64,000 nucleotides of DNA from Oegoconia quadripuncta (lineage: Eukaryota > Arthropoda > Insecta > Lepidoptera > Autostichidae). The notes under the pieces were generated by a model that made no database searches, was not told where the DNA came from, and saw nothing but the letters and a program-made list of their open reading frames with translations. The first letter of the stretch is position 1, and every line of letters begins with the position of its first letter. The position numbers and the translations under genes are program-made. Below are positions 26,363 to 38,604 of the stretch, in pieces. The stretch lies in assembly GCA_949316235.1 (NCBI GenBank), contig OX438743.1, positions 22,565,771-22,629,770 on the forward strand, read 5' to 3'.

Positions 26363-26612
26363 GACGACCTGTTTGGTGTAGTATGCGTATAAAATATCCG
26401 CCTGGCTAGTTACCACCATCTTATCTAAATCTGCCGCCAAGTAGCAATGTTAATAGCATTGTTGAGTTCCGATTGTCAGAGATAAGATAGCCAGTCCCCC
26501 AAATGTGTTGGGGTTTCCTGGTCAGTACGCTTCCATCTTTGACCTCATCTTCACTTAATATCAGGTGTGATTGAGGTCAAGTACGAACCCGTCGTGCATA
26601 AAAAAAAAAAAC
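26363..26612 (+). mobile_element. Chimeric SINE: SINE-2 head on SINE-1 body
   Basis: GACGACCTGTTTGGTGTAGT (SINE-2 A box) runs straight into the SINE-1 body (CCGCCTGGCTAGTTACCACC) and ends with its GTGCATAAAAA tail. Confidence 0.65.
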
Positions 26613-26675
26613 ATATCCGATAGCGTCTCGCGGCCAGCTTGCAGTGGTAGTAATAATACTGCTGTATATGCTTAA

Positions 26676-26741
26676 GACTTTACCGCTGACAGCATGAAGA
26701 CCATATGTAAATATGGTCTTCATACTGTCAGCTGTAAAGTC
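26676..26741. ncRNA. Hairpin with 30-bp arms (pre-miRNA-sized)
   Basis: Arms 26676-26705 and 26712-26741 pair with two mismatches around a 6-nt TGTAAA loop. This may be a small foldback or a hairpin RNA; no expression evidence is available. Confidence 0.4.
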
Positions 26742-26910
26742 CTAAACAGATTTACAGGCCTGCATAATACCAATTGAGTGAATGAAGCAAAGAGGTGTGT
26801 CCTGATCGTAGCAAGTGGAAGTCTGTGGTCTCTGCCTACCCCCATATACGGAAACAGGTGAGACTTTATGTACCTATTGGGTCTTTACCTATGAAATTTT
26901 AGTTTTTTTT

Positions 26911-27290
26911 CTTCGTTAATCATATGTACTAATTCCTGCGATTTGCAAAACTATATCCAACTTTGTTTTTTATTTGGAAAATGGAATATTATTTCAAGGT
27001 TTCACATGAAATATTTTTTAATTTCTGGGCTAAATCACATAATAAAAAAAAATTGAACAGAGCTCTTTTCATGTGCTTTCCATAATCATTTCTTAGATTC
27101 ACCGAAACTGTTATAAAGCGGTTACTTTTATAAATTAACGCTGCCTATACTTAACGTAATGTTATTCGATAATACACATAATTATAGCTATATTTGAATT
27201 TGCCGTTACCAAAAAAAAATCAATGTTTGTTTGGAGAAAACAGTCTTAATAAAATTATTCATACAAAACGCCAATTGCATAGGTAAGGAC
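26911..27290. repeat. 380-bp repeat E, copy near transporter B
   Basis: Second copy of repeat E, with scattered substitutions and small indels. It lies downstream of the transporter B exon on the minus strand, thus probably in its first intron. Confidence 0.75.
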
Positions 27291-27759
27291 CAATGTAGTA
27301 TAATACCACAAAAAAAAATTCAGGAAATTTTGAATGTTTTTGGATGATTTATTATTTATTAAGGCATTTTACTTTAATAACATGTATACTGTCGTAAAAT
27401 TCATGTTTAAGCCGACCTGTTTAGGAGACTACAAGTTATACAATATACAATAGTGCACGCAGTTGTCTAACGCCATATAGGTTAGACCATAAAAAAACTA
27501 AGAGGTCGAAATGTCAAGGCAACCATTGTCTCTTATTGTAAATTGCACTTCTGTAAAGTTAGTTGACGAAATACTCTTAAATATAATATGGTCCGATTGA
27601 TAGAACCACAGGCAAAAACAATTGCCCATAGATCGACCAGTAGAACTCGGCGATCGGACCACGGGCAATAAACGTAATTAAAAGCGTAAAATAAATCCTG
27701 TACCTATTCAGACGCATGTGTAAATAAATTTTGCACTTTATTAGAATAACATTATTATT

Positions 27760-28070
27760 AGATACACTTCTCGGAGAAAATTAAATTTCCATCCACATCA
27801 CCTGGATGAGTGGAAGTCTACCACTGTACGTTTCTCAAGAAACTTCTTACCACGTACGACCACCCTGTGGAACGGACTTCCGGCAGCGGTATTCCCGAAC
27901 GAGTACGACATTGGAACCTTCAAGAAACGAGCCTACACCTTCCTCAAAGGCCGGCAACGCATCTGTGACCCTTTTGGTGTTGCGGGTGTCCATGGGCGGC
28001 GGTGATTGCTTTCCATCAGGTGACCCGCATGCTCGTTTGCCGCCCTCTCATATAAAAAAAAAAAAAATAG
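27760..28070 (+). mobile_element. LINE-B 3'-end copy
   Basis: Plus-strand copy of the last part of LINE-B, nearly identical to the reverse complement of 4190-4495, with a poly(A) tail (about 28056-28067). Confidence 0.8.
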
Positions 28071-28568
28071 GCGCTTAAAGCCTTACTGTAAAAATATTGT
28101 TTTGCTTTTAAGTTATGTTTTTATTATAATAAAGGCAAATATTTTTCCGTTTTGGACAGACTCGGTGGGGTATTATTTTATGCCCCTAAAAATAGTCGTA
28201 AATAAATTTGGGCCCTAAAAAAAGCCTAATACTTATGCGTGTTGCCGCCCTAAATTTGAGGCCAAACGCCCTATATCAGGAAGCTTGAAAAGGGGTACCA
28301 AGTCAAAAGGTGGTTTTATTAGGTGTAGCGAACAGAAGATATTTCCATTTTGTTTTTTTTTTTTTCAAAAGAAAATTTGCACCTTTTCCCTACTATTAGT
28401 AGGTAGGTACATGACACCGATCGGTCACTTTGTATGCGGAGTCGAAATTTTCTTTTTGGAAGTTAAAATCATTTCCAACTACTTCGTATAAGTGTGAAAT
28501 TAAATAACTCCTTTCTTTCTTTAAATTAGGTTACGAAAACTTTTCCACGCTACATGGTAATTACTTAC

Positions 28569-28738
28569 CTGTGATTCACCTCCCCAGCAGCAAATATAAA
28601 CTGGCTATTATATACCGCACTGAAGACAATCGGCAGCAAGATGAGGCAGTAGTTCTTTATCTGGTATCGCCCGAACTGGCCGAGGTCCAGTAGGATGGCA
28701 TCCAAGTCTACGCCGGCTTTCGCGTCTTTCGTCGGCAT
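28569..28738 (-). CDS. SLC22-type transporter paralogue, exon 1 (gene B)
   Basis: Minus-strand exon from the ATG at 28738, 56 codons plus 2 nt, ending at a GTAAGT donor. It reads VDLDAILLDLGQFGRYQIKNY, a hydrophobic helix, then FIFAAGEVNH, closely matching exon 1 of gene A in position, length and phase. The GC-rich minus-strand sequence upstream (to about 28890) is probably 5' UTR; an acceptor-like CTGTAG on the minus strand lies at its edge. Downstream exons should be at lower coordinates, but I could not find the loop exon in this window, so they may lie beyond it or be lost. Genes A and B are divergent, 11.2 kb apart at their start codons. Confidence 0.8.
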
Positions 28739-29024
28739 GTCGGGATAGCACAGGTCATGGGCACGTGGGCACTCCGGCGCGGTCACCAGCCGTCTGATAG
28801 TGTGATGGCGCTTATCGTGCGGAGGCGAGCGCGTGCGCCGCTGGGTCGGCGTGCGGCGGCACCGGCCGGCCTCGGCTAGACACTGATACCTACAGGTGTG
28901 ATACACTGTCATCAATGAGACAGTAGTAACTCTCAGTATAACTTCAAATTGGCGCGAAAAGCTCAACACAGTGGATAAAATGTTATACATTATCATCAGT
29001 AATTAGAGACTCAGCTATTTTTAC

Positions 29025-30050
29025 TGCTTGTTCAAAATGCAATTTTCCTCTGACAACAACAAGCAAGAAACTCGAGGGGTTGCTCTTTTAAAAACAGGTT
29101 ATTATATTATAAAAATATTTCATTTTATTATTTATTACATTTGCCTGGAAGAGATCGCTTTTAGTGATAACGTCGCCAAATTGTACATTCTATTCTTACC
29201 ACTTTTCTGAAACTGTATTTTATTTTCTGTTGTGCAATAAAGTGTATTTGTATTGTATTGTATTGTATTATTATTAATTGTGAAATAGCCGGGCATTCGA
29301 ATGAGCTGGTGGGACAACAGGGATGATTATCATCTAAATAGTCTGATATTTTATAATCTGCTTTCTCTATGTAGCGCCTTAATAAGTTTCTGTTTTAGAG
29401 AATTTATTGTAAAAGAACATTTTGTATATCAACAGGAACCTTATTGAAAAAATGTTACCTATACATAACCCTTTAAATGAATTACTGACTTTGTGGAGGC
29501 GACTTATGTGACCTGCAAGTTTATTTAGCAAGAAATAATTCTTGTATTGACATCATGTTTATCATTCTTTTTCTTAAATTATGCAATATTTTTTTGAGAT
29601 GTATTAAATTTTCAAGAATGTTCTGTGAAGGGAAGTTATAATACTCTTATCATTACACTGCAGCACAGAATTAATATTTAGAATTCTTTTTTAAATATCC
29701 GCGGCATTTCCCCACCGCAGAATACCGTAAGGCATCAAGCTATGGAAATAACTAAAATATATTAATCTATATTAGTATTTACGTCTAATTGTTTTTGACT
29801 GCATACGCTACAGCCTGAGCCTTTTCGCCAATTTATGGATATGAGGACCCCATTGCATTTTGGCGTCTAAAGTAATGTCCAAAATTACAGTAGAATCTAC
29901 GAGGTCTAAAGTGACATTTTTTATCATTATATTTGTGGTCACAACCCTGACATTGGGTACCCCACATTTAGTGTTTTTGTCATTAAGTAACAAAATTTCA
30001 GGAATAAATAGATTGATAATTTGTTTATTTGCCTCTAAACACATTGCACT
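29025..30050 (-). mobile_element. LINE-A 3'-end copy with an inserted LINE tail
   Basis: The minus strand matches the end of LINE-A, with its coding end near 29808-30044 (KMQWGPHIHKLAK). A 125-bp foreign tail (29146-29270, CAATAAAGTGTATTTGTATTG) interrupts it. Confidence 0.7.
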
Positions 30051-30673
30051 ACGATAACAATTAGTAATACAGAACAGAATAGTTTAGTAGTATTACAGGA
30101 ATAAAAATTCTAAAATGTCAGTTATTATGTGCTGTAGGGACAAAATGGTTCCAACTCAGCATGGTGCTCCGCCCTCGGTCGGATGGAGCGCTGGTATTCT
30201 GTTGGGACCAGGGGTTCTATTACATAAATTCATCGATATCGTCATTGTTACGTTCTGACATGTGATTAGTTGGCTCGTCGCTCGCTCGGCAATTTGACGG
30301 TTTCTCATTGGTCAACGTAACCGATAACGGTACCGATGAAGTTACGTAATCTAAGTGCAGTTTGGAACTAGTGAGCGGTATGAGAACGCAAATGGATATG
30401 AAGTACACGTGATTATATTGATATTAATTTAAATATGATTTATATTATTATACAATATAACTCACATTTAAGTATTACAATAAATATCTAAGTAATTGTA
30501 AATAAAGTAACAAGTGATGGCTGTAAATAAATATATTGTAAACAATGTAAGACAGGTGCATATGATAAATAATGGATGGCATTAGATAGATGGGTACTTT
30601 TCAAAAGGGTGTGATGTATATATCAGGTATGCCAATTTTTTGCTTATCAAGTAATGCACGTTTCAGATGAGTT

Positions 30674-32140
30674 TTATATCAGTTTCGTCATTGGACATCG
30701 GAGAGGTGGGGGCAGATTATTCCAACACTTTGTAGCCTGATAGCGAAAGCAACCTCTGAACGCGACGGTTTTGTGTTGATAACCTGCCAACAGAGTCCGA
30801 GTAGGTCTGGTATTGTACCTGCAGTAGAAGGGAGATAAATAAAGCTTGTTATATAGATATCCCGGATTCCGGTTATTCATGACATCGAACATTAGGCAGG
30901 CCAGATAACTGTCTAGGAGACTTCATGTTCAAAGTAGAGTTATTAAACAGATACGGGGTAATATGACTACGTGATGGAATAGTATAGCAGTAGCGATAAC
31001 ATGCATTCTGTACACGTTGAATGAGTCGTTGGGTTTTAGAGAGCAGTCGCAGTCCATATACTAAATCCCCATAGTTGAGTTTTAGAGAGCAGTCGCAGTC
31101 CATATACTAAATCCCCATAGTTGAGTTTTAGAGAGCAGTCGCAGTCCATATACTAAATCCCCATAGTTGAGTTTTAGAGAGCAGTCGCAGTCCATATACT
31201 AAATCCCCATAGTTGAGTTTTAGAGAGCAGTCGCAGTCCGTATACTAAATCCCCATAGTTGAGTTTTAGAGAGCAGTCGAGGTCCATATACTAAATCCCC
31301 ATAGTTGAGTTTTGAGAGGACTAACGACTCACACAGCTTAATACGTACTTTATTATTATTATTATTAAATTATTATAGACGAGTAGCATTACTGCTGGTA
31401 TGTCTATGTCACAGTGTTGGAAGAGTTCACATTGTTCATTATGTTGTTATTCAGTCAATATTTAAGTCATCACTAGTTTTTTTTTAAATGTATCCAATCT
31501 ATTCTTGAACGAATTCACTGATTGGGCGGAGACAACCTCTTCCGGAAGCTTATTCCAGGCCTGAACAACACGGTTGCTCAGAAAGTGAAGGGCGACATTG
31601 ATGTCAGCGTGAGTGCGGTTTATTCGCAGAGCGCGTCCTCGTAATGGTCGTATGTCTTTCATCCTGAATATGTCGTCCAAGTGAGGCAGATTATATTTCT
31701 ATAGGTGAGAATTTTGAATGTCTCGATGAGGTCCCCTCGCAAGCGGCGCTCTTCAAGGGTTGTAAGATTCAGAATCTTCAATCTCTCCTCATAGGGTTTC
31801 CGCCGCAGATTAAAGGGTATCTTAGTGTAGTACTTCTTCTTTTAAAAGATGACGAATTTTGTAAAGAATCGTTAGGCTGAAGAAACAGTTTCGAACTATA
31901 CGCACAATGTAATTCTCAAATCTCAGACCACCATCCATCAGGATGCCTAGATTTCTGGCCTCGTCAACCCTCTCGATGCTATTGTTCAACAAGATAACGT
32001 CCGGGTTATAGTTTGAAATGTCACCTACTTGTTTCTTAGAACCAATAATCATGTACTTAGATTTCGAGGGATTAAGTACGAGGCCGTTCTTAGTGGACCA
32101 AGTAGTAATACTCTCCAGGTCTTCATTATAGGAATAGCAT
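30674..32140 (-). pseudogene. LINE-C reverse transcriptase relic
   Basis: Minus-strand pieces read LNPSKSKYMIIGS and LLNNSIERVDEARNLGILMD (about 31822-32140), LRGRALRINRTHADINVALH (31462-31680) and FDVMNNRNPGYLYNKL (30674-30892). These are C-terminal LINE ORF2 parts in disrupted frames, with a minisatellite inside. Confidence 0.7.
31033..31308. repeat. 46-bp minisatellite, six units
   Basis: Units start at 31033, 31079, 31125, 31171, 31217 and 31263, each beginning GTTTTAGAGAGCAGTCG and ending CCCCATAGTTGA, with single changes in units 5 and 6. A short partial seventh unit follows. The unit length is not a multiple of three. Confidence 0.9.
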
Positions 32141-32162
32141 TGTTCACATAGTCATAGCATCG

Positions 32163-32330
32163 CTAGGGGCATATGTTTGTATGACGAAAACGGACATGTA
32201 TACACGAATTATGTATGTTTGCATTTATAATACGTAGGTATATATTTACAAAAAAAAATGTATTAGTGTAGTATACGAGATCTGGTATCCATAATACGAT
32301 AGTGACGCTTGATGTACAAGGATATTTATT
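32163..32330 (+). mobile_element. SINE-2 fragment lacking its head
   Basis: Starts at the end of the B-box region (CGCTAGGGGCATATGTTTG) and continues with the body. Confidence 0.6.
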
Positions 32331-32454
32331 AATTACCTTTTACTTTATGAAATGATTCTTAGCCCAAAGGTAGCCAGAATTTAGTGATAAGGCCGCCGAA
32401 TTGTTCTGTATTGTTTATTTCTCTTGTGTTATTGTTTATTTACTTTGTGTAATA

Positions 32455-32698
32455 ATAATAATAAATATTTCGGACACTTACACCAATCACCTAGTCCCAA
32501 ACTAAGCAAAGCTTGTACTATGGATCCTAGATAACGGATAAACATGCACAAATATTTATATAAACATCCAAGACTCGGGAATAAATGTTCGTATTCATCA
32601 CACAAACATTTACCCCTCGCGGGATTCAAACCCGCAACCGTTGGTTTCGCTGATAGGGTCACTATCCACTACACCGAATAGGTAATCGGATCGTCGTA
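32455..32698 (-). mobile_element. SINE-2b copy
   Basis: Reversed copy with CGGGATTCAAACCCGCAACC (B box) and the ACTAAGCAAAGCTTGTAC body, undisturbed. Confidence 0.7.
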
Positions 32699-32814
32699 AC
32701 AAAGAGTATGACACCCACATTAACAGACTATAAAAGACTACAGGAGACAAGCCTATTTTTGCAAAAATCGTTTTGGACTGTATTTCTTTCATTAGTATCA
32801 CCACAGAATAACTA

Positions 32815-32940
32815 ACTCATCATCAGCCTTACACGTTCCCACTGCTGGGGCATCGGCCTCCTCTTAGTGGGAGAAGGTATGAGCCATAATACACCACCGG
32901 GCCCAGGATTGGTGGGTTTGAGAGTGTAACGCTGATGATG
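32815..32940 (+). repeat. Interspersed repeat D fragment
   Basis: Truncated copy with the CCCACTGCTGGGGCAT head and the GGGAGAAGGTATGAGCCATAAT block. Confidence 0.6.
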
Positions 32941-32999
32941 GTGAAATGTTTGTTTGTATAGACAATTGATATTATGTTATGTGAAGATGAAAGAGTCAA

Positions 33000-34180
33000 A
33001 ACACTTGCTTACCTGCAAGGTAAGCGATATACGCATACTATCTGAGCGACAGCTCGAGGTCACTGTTCAAATAATTCGCGCCAAATATTTAATTTAGATA
33101 AAAACACATGACAATAAAGTAGTTGGTTCCTGTTAGGTATCCATTTGTTTTTACGTGAGTTTTCATGAATTGAACTCGTGATCCTACACGGCCCGAGACG
33201 CGACATTACTTCTCACAAAGGATTGACAAAATGCTTTGATCGCAGAGTACTTGCTTTGATCCGATATTTCCGTATGTACATCCTGATTGCTGACAGTTTG
33301 GAACTGCCATCGACCGCGTCTGAAAGGAAAATAAAGACGAAAAATTCATTGTATTTTTCGTAGGATCCATTCTAAGAACAATAACCGAAATAGTGAATGT
33401 CAAAATATTTAGTAAAGCATTCTGCCACTTTTAACGGAAGGATGGCTTTGACCGTGACTACACTCTGTATATGCCAAGTATATGACGCATGACAATAATA
33501 AGTCCATGCGCATGACTTGTTTTGACTGAGACTGACTTCACTAAACTGAAGAAATAAGAGAAATAAGACATGGGTGTATGGGCTTAGATCCCTTTGCCTT
33601 CTCCGAGAGGGAAGAATTAAAACGAAAGAAATCTAACTGACTGTCCTATAACAAGTCCATGCCTATAACTTATATGTATTTGTTTTTCCAGGGAAATATG
33701 AGTAACTGTAAAGAAACAGTTAATTTTTAAAAAATTCTAATATGCAGCTCTATAACCACCAAAAAGTGAAGTGTGAAGGCAGGTTACTTCATTGTTCTGA
33801 GCATACGTCATTGGTAACCAAAGTCAAACGTATAAAACAAAACAACCCACAGGTGCTATGCTCAGACCAATAATTATCATTGCTCTTCTTATACAGATAT
33901 ATCTTTATTTGTTTAATCTGTATTAATACACAGCTCCACCGAATACCAGCGTCGTGGTTGCTCGTGGGTTGCTCCAACCCGACACATGTTGAGTGGAGAC
34001 CTTTTTGGATTTAGTATAGGTATTGTAAACTTATTTATAAAATACTCTTATAACAGAAATCCACATAAATACTTTTCTTTTCTTTTTTTTCTTTTAACGC
34101 ACGCATTCTATACCGAAAGCGAAACCGTAACCGAAAGGGGTATATCAACCGAATGGATCGGAGACAATATCTTATTCATC
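33000..34180. other. Gene-free stretch
   Basis: No gene or clear repeat is seen. Confidence 0.4.
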
Positions 34181-34186
34181 ATTACC

Positions 34187-34487
34187 GTCATCATCAGCCC
34201 ATAAACATCCCACTGCAGGGATATAGAGCTTTCCTCGTATATGAGGGAGTATGGGCTCACCACGCTAGCCCAATGCGGGTTGGGGACTTCACATGCCTTT
34301 CAATTTTTATTTCTCAGGCATGCAGGTTTCCTTACGATGTTTTCCTTCACCGTTTAAGAGCAGTCGGATAAATGCACATAGGTAATTAAATTAAATGTAA
34401 ATTAATTTGGTGCATAGCCTGCCTGGGAAGCGAATCCGGACCTCCCAAATTGAAAGACCACGTCTTAACCGCTGAGCCAACGACAGA
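34187..34487 (-). mobile_element. SINE-3 copy
   Basis: Same order of blocks as the 20893 copy, with the reversed tRNA-like head ending near CTTAACCGCTGAGCCAACG. Confidence 0.75.
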
Positions 34488-34563
34488 GCCTTTCATTTCG
34501 AACCAAAGTCATTATTTTTTATCGACTACTTAAAAAAAACGTATCCCCAACACTAAGGGTTCC

Positions 34564-34805
34564 ATGAAGTCTCGCAGACAGTTTCATCTGGCCTGCCTAA
34601 TGTTCGATATCATGAATAACCGGAGTCCGGGATATCTATATAACAAGCTACATTTATTTCCCTTCCACTGCAGGTACAATACCAGACCTACTCGGACTCT
34701 GTTGGCAGGTTATCAACACAAAACCGTCGCGTTCAGAGGTTGCTTTCGCTATCAGGCTTGAAAGTGTTGGAATAATCTGCCCCCACCTCTCCGATGTCCA
34801 ATGAC
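34564..34805 (+). pseudogene. LINE-C C-terminal relic
   Basis: The plus strand reads FDIMNNRSPGYLYNKLHLFPF and YQHKTVAFRGCFRYQA then a stop, closely matching the minus-strand fragment at 30674-30892. Confidence 0.7.
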
Positions 34806-35432
34806 CGAAATAAACTTGGATCATCGAGGTGGCATCCCGTCGTCATAGAATACACAAATAATAAGTAAGCAAGCACAGCGTCGTCGAATGTTAGTGCTGT
34901 GCAGGTATCGATAGAAAATAATAGTTTTTTTTATTATTAAGTAGTTTAGGTAGCACAGAGTTATAAATAGCAGTAGACCAAATATTAATATGCTTATGCT
35001 AAAGTTTACGCATGCCCCTTGCAGCTTACTTATTGTAATCTGATAAGCCAAACAATTAGGACCTATTTCCAGACTTTTCTTCATACGTCAAAGCCTAAGT
35101 TCCGGTTAGACGGACTACGCCATTTACATCCTGTCTGTAGTCTGTAGGTGTCCAACGCCCACGAAAATATTGTTATCAATAATTTATCATGACGGAATGA
35201 TCCTCGCCCTCCACTATCTACACACTCGGCTACTATCTACCTACCTACTACCTACTACCGACAACTGTTATCAACGTCTGCGAGGCGGATCGGCGAAATC
35301 ACAAAAGAAATGAAAACATGAAAAATTAGATAAACAACTTCTCAACTGATTTAGAACATATTTTTAATAAATATGAGAAAATCAGGATTTGTTAGTAATA
35401 ATTGTATGTTAAGTGGAACGAAGTAAATATTT

Positions 35433-35482
35433 ATTTATTGGTCTTTAAAGACTATTTCGATAGTCTTTAAAGACCAATAAAT
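35433..35482. repeat. Perfect 22-bp inverted repeat
   Basis: Arms 35433-35454 and 35461-35482 around a TTTCGA loop. The core is GGTCTTTAAAGACTA. Confidence 0.75.
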
Positions 35483-35574
35483 TCGGTCTTTCGACCGTGT
35501 GCCTAAACTAGCCAAAACCCAGTCTGTGACCAAATTGCTGCACCGATTTTGATTTTGCTACTTAAGTCAGTCAA

Positions 35575-35795
35575 AAATGTTTTATTTTGTAGGTACAGAG
35601 AGTACACTTTAAATAGTCAATTTTACATTTTTTAAGCTACTGCTTATTCAAAATGCAATTTTCCCCTGAGAAGAACAAGCAAGAAAGTCGAAGGGTTATA
35701 TGGGTTAAAATTATATATATATAATAATATTTAGGTATAAAAAAACACGAAAGTAACTGTCTATTTGTATTCTATTATATATTCTGTATTATCAG
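35575..35795 (-). mobile_element. LINE-A 3'-end fragment
   Basis: AAAAATGTTTTATTTTGTAGG and the CCCCTGAGAAGAACAAGCAAG block of LINE-A, then a TA-rich end. Confidence 0.65.
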
Positions 35796-36104
35796 TAAAA
35801 TAAAATAAAATAAAAATAAAATCTGTTATCTTTCACCACCAAACCTCTGAATCGATCGTATTGAAAATTGGTAGTAGTCTGGGCCCTGTTTCGTCCTGAA
35901 AAATATGGCTATAAAATAACACCATGCGGACGACGCCGCAGGCGGAAAGCTTATTATTAAATTATTAACTTTATCTGAAATCTTTGATATTGTTTTGTAA
36001 TCAGGCGTTTTGGTTTACTTTCGTAACGTTGACGATTGAATCGTTCAGAAAAATGGCGCAATACCGTTTTTTACATCATCTAAACCAAATCTAACGAACA
36101 TCAT

Positions 36105-36820
36105 TTAAGAAAAACTGGAGGGGAAGAGGAGAGAGGAAGGTCTAGAAGAACATACATGGTACAAGTAAAATAAAAAGTAAATGCCGTGTATCAGGAAGTC
36201 CTCTGTTTGACCGCGACCTTGCTATCGGAAGAACACTGCTTCGGTTGCCACCTGAACCCTCAACCAAATTTTAAGTACACTACGGAAGATCCCTCTAGGG
36301 TGAGTTTCCATAATAATCTGGCTATTTTTAATGTAAGCTGTTTCTGCTTTTGTGCCTGTCAACTGCGTGGTGTTCGTTGTGGTTGCTGAGCCGTGAACAC
36401 CAGCAGTGGACGAGGATACTTGCGGGCACTGACTAATGCCTGCCTGTGCTCTACAGGATCAAGGTCCTGAGTAACTACTTGTCGGCGTCGACATCCAGGT
36501 CTGCACCTGGGAGACATTCGGGGTAGATCTACACTCCCCCGAAAACCGCTGAGCCAGCCTTAACCTCGTCGTGTCGTCTACGAGAGGACTCGAAGGCTAC
36601 GTCCACTGCAGCTCCAAGACCTTCAGGACAGTGACCGTACGAGGAGATTTGCCGAGGGGTGCAGGGGAGTGAGCTGAATATACAATAAACCCACTATATC
36701 CAAATCAAATTGCTATTCTTTTTTCTGTTCTACCTACCTGCTGGCGGCTAAACGGGTGCTAACGCCCTAAGACAACCCCAAACCGCCGCAAAAGAAAAGG
36801 CGACATTTTTTGGTTGGTTT
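36105..36820. other. LINE-D scrap and GC-richer stretch without a recognised gene
   Basis: 36110-36200 echoes the GKRGRGR...YQE segment of LINE-D in broken frame. 36380-36700 is GC-richer, but no frame shows a recognisable protein. Confidence 0.4.
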
Positions 36821-36960
36821 GGTTGGTTGGTGGTAGGGCATATTAAATGTCCGCCTGGCTAGCTACCACCATATTATCCAAATCTGCCGCCAAACAGCAA
36901 TGTTAATAGCATTGTTGTGTTCCGGTTGTCAGAGATAAGATAGCCAGTCCCGATAACTAT
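36821..36960 (+). mobile_element. SINE-1 fragment
   Basis: Begins in the GGTTGGTGGTAGGGCAT body and lacks the tRNA head. Confidence 0.65.
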
Positions 36961-36989
36961 AAGATAAATGCTAAGCCGTTATGGATAAA

Positions 36990-37985
36990 AAAAATGTAGA
37001 GAAGTGTGAAAAACCAAATCTAGACCATACCAAAAACGTTCCGTTCGAAATGTAACTCGTAAAATTGCGCGATATTCATACAAAACATATAAACAAAATA
37101 AACTTTTAAATAATATATGTAGTTTAAAAAATGTAAATAAAACGCTAGTATTCCATTCACCTCCTCGCTGCATCAGCAGACCCTCGACACCAAGTGCAAT
37201 ATATTGGACTCGGCCAAACGAATCATATGACCCTAAATTCGAGGGGTTTACTAGTAGCTCCTGACTCCATTATCAGATCAGCTCCAAGATACCAAATTAT
37301 AGTATTGTCATCTGAACTACATATACATACCAAGTTTCATTTCGATACGACAGCTAGAAGTAGGTTAAAATCAACTTCTAAGGTTTGTTAGTCAGTTACC
37401 AACTAACAAAAGCGTGTTCATAATTAGATGCCTCACAATGTGAACGCTTTTGCTTACAGTACAGCCTCGGACAGCGAACCCTCTATTTGGTGCGAGTTGA
37501 TCGGTTACAGTGGACGGGTTATATCACCCATTAGTACGACACAAGCATAAATTGTATTGTATTAATTCGCCAGCTCGCTCCGTGCATGTGCCCTGAGCAA
37601 ATCGTGTTTCATTGGATTTCTTTTATCATGACACGTGTGTGCGTCATTCGCGTCACGCGCCTGTCGTTGTATGGACAGTCCTTTATACTCTCTCATACAA
37701 TATAGTACACAATGCATTAGATTTATTATCCTTATGAATGCAACACTTAGGTACTGATATTGATTGTTATTTCACAATGAAGATTATTCACATTGGCCAA
37801 GCAAAGAACAGGCATTCCTTCACTCACAAAGATATTCGATTCATTAAATTTCTATGTCCTCACAATAAAGAATCACATCGAAGTCCACCACGAGAGTAAA
37901 GGCTAAGAAGGAATTCGGTAGCAAAGAACAGTGGGATTTACTGGCAGCTTCCGCTACCAATAAGGGATGCAATGTTCGAATAATA
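36990..37985. other. Gene-free stretch
   Basis: No gene or clear repeat is seen. Confidence 0.4.
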
Positions 37986-37995
37986 CATACATATC

Positions 37996-38279
37996 GTCAC
38001 GACCTTTATCCCAAATGGGGGGTGAGAGATATCCCAATATTAGTGTTGGGGTGTAACAAACATTAGACTATAATGATTGAACAGTTCACCTTAGGAAATA
38101 TGCAGAAATGCACATGTGACAGGGGATGAGCCCATCGCCACAGATTGACTAATAGTTGCTACGCCTTCACGTGCATGTCAGTATGTTTTTGTTGGATAGT
38201 CCCTTAGTCGCCTTTTACGGCACCCACGGGAAGAGACGGGTTGGTTAAATTCTTTTTAGGTGCCGAAACCACACAGCAC
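37996..38279 (+). repeat. Interspersed repeat C copy
   Basis: Begins ACGACCTTTATCCCAAATGG and ends GTGCCGAAACCACACAGCA, matching the 13798 copy. Confidence 0.65.
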
Positions 38280-38461
38280 TGGAATAATATTCCATCTCCA
38301 TTAAAAGCATTGAATTCTAAGTTCACATTTAGAAAACTATTAAAAATATCAATTCTTGAGTTCCAAAAGTGAAATATTTGAAAGAGACATCGTGTAGCGG
38401 CGGTCGCAGTAATATATTAAACGGGCATTTTCTTTGTATATTGTGTAAAACGTGGATAAAC

Positions 38462-38560
38462 ATGTAGTGAGTGGCTCAGTGGATGAGGCACGAACTTCCA
38501 ATTTGGGTGGTCCGGGTTTGATCCCGAGGCAGGCCATGTACCAACGAGTTTTTAAATTTA
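38462..38560 (+). mobile_element. SINE-3 head fragment
   Basis: GTGGCTCAGTGGATGAGGCA (A box) and GTCCGGGTTTGATCCCGAGG (B box) followed by GCAGGCCATGTACCAACGAG. Truncated after the head. Confidence 0.65.
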
Positions 38561-38604
38561 ATTTAATTACTTGCTGACTGCTCTGTACATTTGGCCAAGT
38601 ACAT

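Noticed and set aside
28739..28996. N-terminal extension of transporter B
   Set aside because: The open frame upstream of the ATG at 28738 is arginine/proline-rich and unlike the family. An acceptor-like site suggests it is 5' UTR and intron.
31033..31308. CRISPR-like array
   Set aside because: Direct units with no variable spacers in a eukaryotic LINE relic; it is a minisatellite. The 35-bp TIR units are rejected for the same reason.
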